A stretch of DNA of 64,000 nucleotides from Streptacidiphilus sp. P02-A3a (GTDB taxonomy: Bacteria > Actinomycetota > Actinomycetes > Streptomycetales > Streptomycetaceae). The stretch is taken from the NCBI RefSeq assembly GCF_014084105.1, contig NZ_CP048289.1:7263922-7327921 (forward strand), read 5' to 3'. Below, one piece after another: positions 46,401 to 52,729 of this stretch. The position numbers and the translations under genes are program-made. Each line of letters starts with the position of its first letter. Position 1 is the first letter of the stretch. Below the pieces are notes generated by a model. The model made no database searches. It was not told the origin of the DNA and saw only the letters and a program-made list of their open reading frames with translations.

Positions 46401-47139
46401 CCGGCGCCGGGCCACCGCGCGGATCTTCGGCTCCAAGCCGGGCGCCTACGGCGCGGGGCTGCTGCCGCTGATCGATGCCCGCAACTGGCGTTCCGACGCG
46501 GACCTGGCCGAGGTGTACGCGGTCTGGGGCGGCTACGCCTACGGTCGGGGCCTGGACGGCCGGAACGCGCGCGGGGACATGGAGCAGGCGTTCCGGCGGA
46601 TCTCGGTGGCCGCGAAGAACGTGGACACGCGCGAGCACGATCTGGTGGACGCCGACGACTACTTCCAGTACCACGGCGGCATGGTGGCCATGGTCCGGCA
46701 CCTGACCGGGACGTCGCCCGAGGCGTACGTGGGCGACAGCGCCACGCCGGACCAGGTGCGCACCCGCACCCTGGGCGAGGAGACGCACCGGGTGTTCCGG
46801 GCCCGAGTGGTCAACCCGCGCTGGATGGCGGCGATGCGGCGGCACGGCTACAAGGGCGCGTTCGAGATGGCCGCGACCGTCGACTACCTGTTCGGCTACG
46901 ACGCCACGGCCGGGGTCGTCGACGACTGGATGTACGAGAAGCTGGCCACCGAGTACGTCTTCGACGCGGAGAACCAGGAGTTCATGCGCCAGTCCAACCC
47001 CTGGGCGCTGCGCGGCATCACCGAACGCCTGCTGGAGGCCGCCGACCGGCAGCTGTGGGCGGAGCCGGACCAGGACACCCTGGACCGGCTCCGCGAGGTC
47101 TACCTGGAGCTCGAAGGCGATCTGGAGGGCGGGGAATGA
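43447..47139 (+). CDS. cobN: Aerobic cobaltochelatase subunit CobN
   Basis: 1230 residues, the usual CobN/BchH length. Seen: [60 protein letters not shown], the signature [20 protein letters not shown] near residue 520 and the C-terminal [20 protein letters not shown]. It inserts cobalt into hydrogenobyrinic acid diamide with the help of an AAA chelatase partner encoded next. GTG was chosen because AAGGGAG lies 6 bases ahead; an ATG at 43426 would place that ribosome site inside the gene. Confidence 0.95.
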   Translation: [1230 protein letters not shown]

Positions 47140-47182
47140 CGCGCGTCACGTCCGTACCCAATGTTCGAGGAGGCGCACCCGC

Positions 47183-49258
47183 ATGAGTTCCCGCTATCCC
47201 TTCACCGCGATCGTCGGCATGGAGGACCTGCGGCTCGCGCTGCTGCTGAACGCCGTGAGCCCGGCGGTCGGCGGGGTGCTGGTCCGGGGTGAGAAGGGCA
47301 CCGCCAAGTCGACGGCGGTGCGCGCGCTGGCCGGGCTGCTGCCGCCGCTGGCGGCCGTCCAGGGCTGCCGCTTCGGCTGCGACCCGGCCGCGCCCGACCC
47401 GCAGTGCCCGGACGGGCCGCACGGCCCGGACGCGCCCGCCGCCGAGCGGCCGACCCGGCTGGTGGAGCTGCCGGTCGGGGTCTCCGAGGACCGGATCGTC
47501 GGCTCGCTGGACCTGGAACGCGCCCTGGCCGAGGGCGTGAAGGCGTACGAGCCGGGGCTGCTGGCGGCGGCGCACCGGGGCGTGCTCTACATCGACGAGG
47601 TGAACCTGCTCGGCGACCACCTGGTCGACCTGCTGCTGGACGCCGCCGCGATGGGCCGCTCCTACGTCGAGCGCGAGGGCGTCTCGGTCCGCCACGCGGC
47701 CCGGTTCCTGCTGGTCGGGACGATGAACCCGGAGGAGGGGGAGCTGCGTCCGCAGCTGCTGGACCGGTTCGGGCTGACCGTGGAGATCGCCGCGACCCGC
47801 GACCCCGAGCTGCGCGCCGAGGTGGTCCGGCGGCGGCTGGCGTACGACGCCGACCCGGAGGGCTTCGCCGCGCGCTGGACCGAGGAGGAGCGCGACCTGG
47901 CCGAACGCATCGTCGCCGCGCAGGAGTTGCTGCCACGGGTGCGCCTCGGCGACGGGGCGCTGCGGCAGATCACGGCCACCTGCGCGGCGTTCGAGGTGGA
48001 CGGGCTGCGCGCGGACATCGTGATGGCGCGGACGGCGGTGGCGCTGGCGGCCTGGGCGGGCCGGACCACGGTGCTCGCCGAGGACGTCCGCACCGCGGCG
48101 AAGCTGGCGCTGCCGCACCGGCGCCGCCGGAACCCGTTCGACGCACCGGGGTTGGACGAGGACACACTGGAGCAGGCGCTACAGCAGTCGGCCGGGGAGG
48201 ACCCGGACGGCTCGGACCAGCCGGACGGCCCCGACGGCCCTGACGGCCCTGACGGTCCTGAGGACGACGGACCCGGTGGCGGCGGCGGGGGCGGCGGGCA
48301 GGACGCGCCCTCGGACGGTCCCGCCGCGGCGGACGGTCCCGCCGCGCCGGAGCAGCCCGCCGGGGAGCGGCCCGCGCCGGAGCAGCAGCAGTCCCGGTCC
48401 GGGGAGTCGGCGCCGGCCCCGGCGGCGGCGGCCGCCCCGCCCTACCGGACCCGGCTGTACCAGGTGCCCGGCACCGGCGAGGGCGCCCCCGGGCGCCGCT
48501 CGCGGGCGCGGACCGACACGGGCGGCCACACCGTCCGGGCCGCCCGCCCCAGCGGCGCGCTGCAACGGCTGCACCTGGCCGCCACGATCACCGCCGCCGC
48601 CCCGCACCAGCTGGCGCGCGGGCGCGACGGGCGGGCGCTGAAGCTGCGCCGGGACGACTTCCGGCAGCAGGTCAGGGAGGGCCGCGAGGCCAACCTGGTG
48701 CTGTTCGTGGTGGACGCCTCGGGCTCGATGGCGGCGCGGCAGCGGATGTCCGCCGTCAAGGGCGCGGTGCTGTCGCTGCTGATGGACGCCTACCAGCGGC
48801 GGGACAAAGTCGGCATGATCACCTTCCGGGGCTCGGAGGCGGTGCTGGCGCTGCCGCCGACCTCCTCGGTGGAGGTCGGCGCGGCCCGGCTCGAACAGCT
48901 GCCGACGGGTGGGCGGACGCCGCTGGCGGCGGGCCTGCTGCGGGCCCACGAGACGCTGCGGCTGGAGCGGCTGCGCGACCCGCGCCGCCGGGCGCTGCTG
49001 GTGGTGGTCACCGACGGCCGGGCCACCGGCCGCGCGGGCGGCGGCGCGGCCCCGCTGGTGGAGGCGCGGCGGGCGGCGCGGCTGCTGGCCGCGCAGGGCA
49101 CCGCCGCGATCGTGGTGGACTGCGAGCACGGCCCGGTGCGGCTCGGCCTGGCGGCCGAGCTGGCCGGGCACCTGGCGGGTACCGCCGTCCGCCTGGACGA
49201 GCTGGCCGCCGACAGCATGACCGACCTGGTTCGATCGATCCGAAAGGAGGCGGCGTAA
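47183..49258 (+). CDS. Chelatase AAA/VWA subunit, fused ChlI-ChlD (cobaltochelatase partner)
   Basis: 691 residues. The ChlI-type AAA half has Walker A RGEKGTAKST (residues 36-44), ADGVKAYEPGLLAAAHRGVL-type ChlI motifs and LYIDEVNLLGDHLVDLLLD (Walker B). An acidic Asp-Gly-Pro repeat and Gly/Pro-rich linker (about 340-420) follows. The VWA half has the MIDAS motif VDASGSM at residue 511 and GGRTPLAAG. It powers cobalt insertion by CobN, replacing the separate CobS and CobT of proteobacteria. CGAGGAGG precedes the ATG. Magnesium chelation is unlikely since no chlorophyll genes are seen. Confidence 0.92.
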   Translation: MSSRYPFTAIVGMEDLRLALLLNAVSPAVGGVLVRGEKGTAKSTAVRALAGLLPPLAAVQGCRFGCDPAAPDPQCPDGPHGPDAPAAERPTRLVELPVGVSEDRIVGSLDLERALAEGVKAYEPGLLAAAHRGVLYIDEVNLLGDHLVDLLLDAAAMGRSYVEREGVSVRHAARFLLVGTMNPEEGELRPQLLDRFGLTVEIAATRDPELRAEVVRRRLAYDADPEGFAARWTEEERDLAERIVAAQELLPRVRLGDGALRQITATCAAFEVDGLRADIVMARTAVALAAWAGRTTVLAEDVRTAAKLALPHRRRRNPFDAPGLDEDTLEQALQQSAGEDPDGSDQPDGPDGPDGPDGPEDDGPGGGGGGGGQDAPSDGPAAADGPAAPEQPAGERPAPEQQQSRSGESAPAPAAAAAPPYRTRLYQVPGTGEGAPGRRSRARTDTGGHTVRAARPSGALQRLHLAATITAAAPHQLARGRDGRALKLRRDDFRQQVREGREANLVLFVVDASGSMAARQRMSAVKGAVLSLLMDAYQRRDKVGMITFRGSEAVLALPPTSSVEVGAARLEQLPTGGRTPLAAGLLRAHETLRLERLRDPRRRALLVVVTDGRATGRAGGGAAPLVEARRAARLLAAQGTAAIVVDCEHGPVRLGLAAELAGHLAGTAVRLDELAADSMTDLVRSIRKEAA
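48219..48256. repeat. Short 9-base repeats in chelatase linker
   Basis: GACGGCCCC/GACGGCCCT units in tandem encode Asp-Gly-Pro repeats between the AAA and VWA halves. Confidence 0.7.
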
Positions 49259-49260
49259 CC

Positions 49261-49857
49261 ATGCCGCAGGGACAGCCGAGCACCGTTCCCGACGACGGAC
49301 TGACGACCCGTCAACGACGAAGCCTGCCCGTGCTCGCGGTCCACACCGGACCGGGCAAGGGCAAGTCCACGGCCGCCTTCGGGCTGGCGTTGCGGGCCTG
49401 GAACCAGGGGTGGCCGATCGGGGTGTTCCAGTTCGTCAAGTCGGCGAAGTGGAAGGTCGGCGAGGAGCACGCGCTGCGGGTGCTGGGGGCCAGCGGCGAG
49501 GGCGGGAGTGTGGCCTGGCACAAGATGGGCGAGGGCTGGTCCTGGGTGCAGCGCACCATCGCCGACAGCGAGGAGGCCGCCCGCGAGGGCTGGGCGCAGG
49601 TCCAGCGGGACCTGGCGGCCGAGACCTACCGGCTGTACGTGCTGGACGAGTTCACCTATCCGTTGCACTGGGGCTGGATCGACACCGAGGAGGTGCTGAG
49701 CGTGCTCCGGGACCGCCCGGGCAGCCAGCACGTGGTGATCACCGGCCGCAACGCGCCGCAGCCGCTGCTGGACGCGGCGGACCTCGTGACCGAGATGACC
49801 AAGGTCAAGCACCCGATGGACGCCGGGCGGAAGGGCCAGCCGGGGATCGAGTGGTGA
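49261..49857 (+). CDS. cobO: Cob(I)yrinic acid a,c-diamide adenosyltransferase
   Basis: 198 residues. P-loop AVHTGPGKGKSTAAFGLALR near residue 28, FQFVKSAKWKVGEEHAL, YRLYVLDEFTYPLHWGWID and VVITGRNAPQPLLDAADLVT, all CobA/CobO hallmarks. It transfers the adenosyl group from ATP to cobalt. It begins 2 bases after the chelatase stop with AAAGGAGG inside that gene's end. Confidence 0.95.
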   Translation: MPQGQPSTVPDDGLTTRQRRSLPVLAVHTGPGKGKSTAAFGLALRAWNQGWPIGVFQFVKSAKWKVGEEHALRVLGASGEGGSVAWHKMGEGWSWVQRTIADSEEAAREGWAQVQRDLAAETYRLYVLDEFTYPLHWGWIDTEEVLSVLRDRPGSQHVVITGRNAPQPLLDAADLVTEMTKVKHPMDAGRKGQPGIEW

Positions 49858-49864
49858 CGGATAA

Positions 49865-49979
49865 TCAGCGAATGTAGTCGAGCAGTTCCTCGGTGTTGAG
49901 CGTGATGCCGAGCGGTTTCGGGATCGGGAGCGCGGTACCGAAGGCCGCCAGCCGCCGGTCGGTCGTGCACTGCGGTCAC
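49865..49979 (-). pseudogene. Small frameshifted gene, about 36 codons when repaired
   Basis: Minus strand: an excellent ribosome site (GAAGGAGG) 6 bases ahead of GTG 49979, then five sensible codons. After the tandem GACCGACC near 49960 the frame is lost. Dropping one GACC copy gives MTAVHDRRLAAFGTALPIPK, continuing PLGITLNTEELLDYIR and stop TGA at 49867-49865. As it stands, the good frame has a stop just upstream and no start. No known family recognised. It is either a recent frameshift or a sequencing error. Divergent from cobB. Confidence 0.45.
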
Positions 49980-50077
49980 CGCCTGCCTCCTTCGTCCGGG
50001 ACCCCACGCCGAACACTCAGCGCAGTCGGACGATTACCTGTTCTTCGAGCAGTATCAGCCTACGAAAGGATGGCCGA

Positions 50078-51448
50078 ATGGACATTCCCCGTGTCGTCAT
50101 CGCCGCACCCGCGTCCGGCAGCGGAAAGACGACCGTGGCCACCGGGCTGATGGCCGCGCTGAGCGCGCGCGGGCTCGCGGTGTCGCCGCACAAGGTAGGG
50201 CCCGACTACATCGATCCGGGCTACCACGCGCTGGCCGCCGGGCGTCCCGGGCGGAACCTGGACGCCTTCCTGTCGGGTCCGGAGCGGCTGGCGCCGCTGC
50301 TGCTGCACGGCGCGGCGGGGGCGGACGTGGCGGTGGTCGAGGGGGTGATGGGGATGTTCGACGGGGCGGCCGGGCGCGGCGAGTTCGCCTCGACCGCGCA
50401 CGTCGCCAAGGTGCTGCGGGCGCCGGTGGTGCTGGTGGTGGACGCCTCCTCGCAGAGCCGGTCGGTGGCGGCGCTGGTGCACGGTTTCGCCTCCTGGGAT
50501 CCGCAGGTGCGGCTCGGCGGGGTGATCCTGAACCGGGTGGCCTCGGACCGGCACGAGCAACTGCTGCGGGAGGCGTTGGAGGAGGGCGGCGGGGTTCCGG
50601 TGCTGGGCGCGCTGCGGCGGCGCCCCGAGGTGGCCACCCCCAGCCGCCACCTGGGCCTGGTCCCGGCGGCGGAGCGGGACGCCGAGGCGCTGCGGGCGGT
50701 CCGGGACATGGGCGAACTGGTGCGCGCGGGCGTCGATCTGGACGCGCTGCTGGCGCTGGCCCGGTCCGCTCCCCCGCTGTCCGAGCCGCCGTGGAGCGCG
50801 GCGACGGAGATCGCCGGGCGGGGCGGTCCGGCGGCCGGACGGCCGGTGGTGGCGCTGGCCTCGGGCGCGGCCTTCTCCTTCTCCTACGCCGAGAACGCCG
50901 AACTGCTGGCGGCGGCGGGCGCGGAGGTCGCGCCGTTCGACCCGCTGCGGGACCGGGCGCTGCCGCCGGGGACGGCCGGACTGGTGATCGGCGGCGGCTT
51001 CCCCGAGGTGTACGCGGAGCAGCTGTCGGCCAACGCGCCGCTGCGGGCACAGGTGGCGGCGCTGGCGGCGTCCGGCGCGCCGCTGGCCGCCGAGTGCGCC
51101 GGGCTGCTGTACCTGGGCCGCTCGCTGGACGGGCTGCCGATGTGCGGGGTGCTGGAGGTGGACGCGCGGATGACCGAGCGGCTGACGCTGGGCTACCGGG
51201 AGGCGGTGGCGCTGTCCGACAGCCCGCTGGCGGTGAGCGGTACCCGGGTGCACGGGCACGAGTTCCACCGCACCGTCTGCGAGCCCGCCGCCGGGGCCGC
51301 CGCGGCCTGGGGCTGGCGGGCGGCGGACGGACCCCGTCTGGAGGGGTTCACCGGCCCCTCGGTGCACGCCTCCTACCTGCACCTGCACTGGAGCGGCGCG
51401 CCGGAGCTGCCGCTGCGGCTGGTCCGGCAGGCCGCCCGGCAGCATTGA
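50078..51448 (+). CDS. cobB: Hydrogenobyrinic acid a,c-diamide synthase
   Basis: 456 residues. P-loop VVIAAPASGSGKTTVATGLM at the N-terminus, KVGPDYIDPGYHALAAGRPG, EGVMGMFDG, and the glutaminase half with GLVIGGGFPEVYAEQLSANA, Cys in AAECAGLLYLGRSLDG and a HGHEFHRT/ASYLHLHW end. It amidates the a and c side chains, making the substrate for cobalt insertion by CobN. The 220-base gap before it holds the broken small gene on the other strand. The stop TGA lies in a TGACG-GAT-CGTCA palindrome that also contains the stop of the convergent ATPase gene. Confidence 0.95.
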   Translation: MDIPRVVIAAPASGSGKTTVATGLMAALSARGLAVSPHKVGPDYIDPGYHALAAGRPGRNLDAFLSGPERLAPLLLHGAAGADVAVVEGVMGMFDGAAGRGEFASTAHVAKVLRAPVVLVVDASSQSRSVAALVHGFASWDPQVRLGGVILNRVASDRHEQLLREALEEGGGVPVLGALRRRPEVATPSRHLGLVPAAERDAEALRAVRDMGELVRAGVDLDALLALARSAPPLSEPPWSAATEIAGRGGPAAGRPVVALASGAAFSFSYAENAELLAAAGAEVAPFDPLRDRALPPGTAGLVIGGGFPEVYAEQLSANAPLRAQVAALAASGAPLAAECAGLLYLGRSLDGLPMCGVLEVDARMTERLTLGYREAVALSDSPLAVSGTRVHGHEFHRTVCEPAAGAAAAWGWRAADGPRLEGFTGPSVHASYLHLHWSGAPELPLRLVRQAARQH

Positions 51449-51455
51449 CGGATCG

Positions 51456-52484
51456 TCAGGCCTGCTGCACGCGCAGCCACTCACGCCCGTAGGCGCGCAG
51501 CACCGCCGGGATCCGGCAGCGTCCGAAGCCCGCGTGGTCGGGCACCAGCACCGAGCCGCGCAGCAGTCCGTGCCAGGCGGCGTCCAGTACCGGTCCGGGC
51601 AGGGCCGGGTCGGCGCAGCAGCCGTGGGCCTCGGCCAGGTCGAAGCCGGAGGGCAGCGCGGACAGCCGGGCCCAGAGCAGCATCTCCGGTGCGCCGCACA
51701 GCTCGTGGCTCCACTGGGCGGCGGCGTGCAGGCTCCTGTGCCGGTACGGCCGACCGGGGCCGTCCAGGGCGGTGCCGGACAGCGCCAGCAGTCCGGACGG
51801 CCGGGCGACCTCCGCCGTCAGCCGGTGTGGCGGGACCTCGCGCAGCCGCAGCGCGGCCAGTTCGATCGCCAGCGGGTTGTGGTCGAGCAGGTGGCACAGG
51901 GCGAGGGCGTTCCGCCGCGCGGCCCGGTCCGGTTCCAGCGGGACGCCGTGGCGGTGGGCGCGCTCGGTGAGCAGTTCCAGTGCCGGGTCCTCGGCCAGCG
52001 GCGCCAGCGCCAGCACGTACTCGCCGTCCAGGCCCAGCGCCCGGCGGCCGACCGCGAGCACGGTCAACTCCGGGCAGGCGCCGAGCAGGTACTCGATCGC
52101 GGGCGCGCCCTGGCCCTCGGCGCGTTCGCAGCCGTCGAGCAGCAGCAGCGTCGGCTGCCCGGCCAACCCGTGTGCCAGGGCCGCGAGTTCGGACAGGTCG
52201 GGGCGGTCGGGCAGGTCCAGCGCGCGGGAGAGGGTGCAGCAGAGCAGTTCCGGGGCGAGCAGCCCGCTGAGGTCGGCGGTCAGCAGCAGCCCGTCCGGGC
52301 CGAGCCCGGCGGCGCCGGAGGCGGCCGCGGCGGCGGCCAGCCGGGACTTGCCGATCCCGGCCGAGCCGGTCAGGGTGACCAGTCGCCGCTCGGCCGACTC
52401 GGCGCACAGGACCGCCAGTTCGCGTTCGCGCCCGAGCAGCCCTGGGTCGGTTCCGGGGGCGGGGATACGGGGTGCGCGGGGCAT
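51456..52484 (-). CDS. NB-ARC-type ATPase lacking DNA-binding and TPR domains
   Basis: 342 residues. P-loop LTGSAGIGKSRLAAAAA (residues about 38-54), Walker B TLLLLDGCERAEG, sensor TVLAVGRRALGL, GLPL-like LDHNPLAIELAALRLREV and QWSHELCGAPEMLLWARLSA. These match, in order, the first 350 residues of the neighbouring LuxR ATPase, which continues with TPR and a helix-turn-helix. This protein stops just after the winged-helix stage (VLRAYGREWL). It is a shortened paralogue that cannot bind DNA by itself; it may act as a modulator or be decaying. Start ATG 52484; an in-frame start at 52541 lies inside a hairpin. Confidence 0.8.
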   Translation of the reverse strand: MPRAPRIPAPGTDPGLLGRERELAVLCAESAERRLVTLTGSAGIGKSRLAAAAAASGAAGLGPDGLLLTADLSGLLAPELLCCTLSRALDLPDRPDLSELAALAHGLAGQPTLLLLDGCERAEGQGAPAIEYLLGACPELTVLAVGRRALGLDGEYVLALAPLAEDPALELLTERAHRHGVPLEPDRAARRNALALCHLLDHNPLAIELAALRLREVPPHRLTAEVARPSGLLALSGTALDGPGRPYRHRSLHAAAQWSHELCGAPEMLLWARLSALPSGFDLAEAHGCCADPALPGPVLDAAWHGLLRGSVLVPDHAGFGRCRIPAVLRAYGREWLRVQQA

Positions 52485-52527
52485 GGCGGCGTCCGTCTCG
52501 TGTGGTCTGGGCGGGTACGGGTGGGGG

Positions 52528-52598
52528 CCGCGTCGCGGCACCCTTCTCCTCGGGAACCGGGGGAGCCCCTCAAGGGGTGTCGGAGTGCCGCGACGCGG
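52528..52598. other. Large inverted-repeat structure between the two ATPase genes
   Basis: A perfect 14-base repeat (52528-52541 with 52585-52598) encloses a smaller CCCCT-CA-AGGGG hairpin and a partial CTCC..GGAG stem, giving a possible three-way junction. It lies 44 bases before the short ATPase start and 132 after the LuxR gene stop. Terminator, leader structure or protein site cannot be told apart. Confidence 0.5.
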
Positions 52599-52667
52599 AC
52601 GCCGCTCACGGGCCGGACCCGGAGTGGTGGCGCGCTCACAGCCTTCCGCCCGGGCCGACCGCCGCGC

Positions 52668-52692
52668 ATCGGTATCCGGCGATGATCGGTAT
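52668..52692. promoter_or_regulatory. Direct repeat ATCGGTAT, two copies
   Basis: Copies at 52668-52675 and 52685-52692, 17 bases apart, in the AT-richer part of the same gap. Possible activator site for the short ATPase gene. Confidence 0.3.
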
Positions 52693-52729
52693 ACCTATCT
52701 CCGCCCCGGGTGGCGTACGTATGCCGGGT

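Noticed and set aside
49656-49979. 107-codon minus-strand frame from the GTG at 49979
   Set aside because: Most of it is antisense to cobO and lacks protein-like composition; the frame shift after GACCGACC explains it better.
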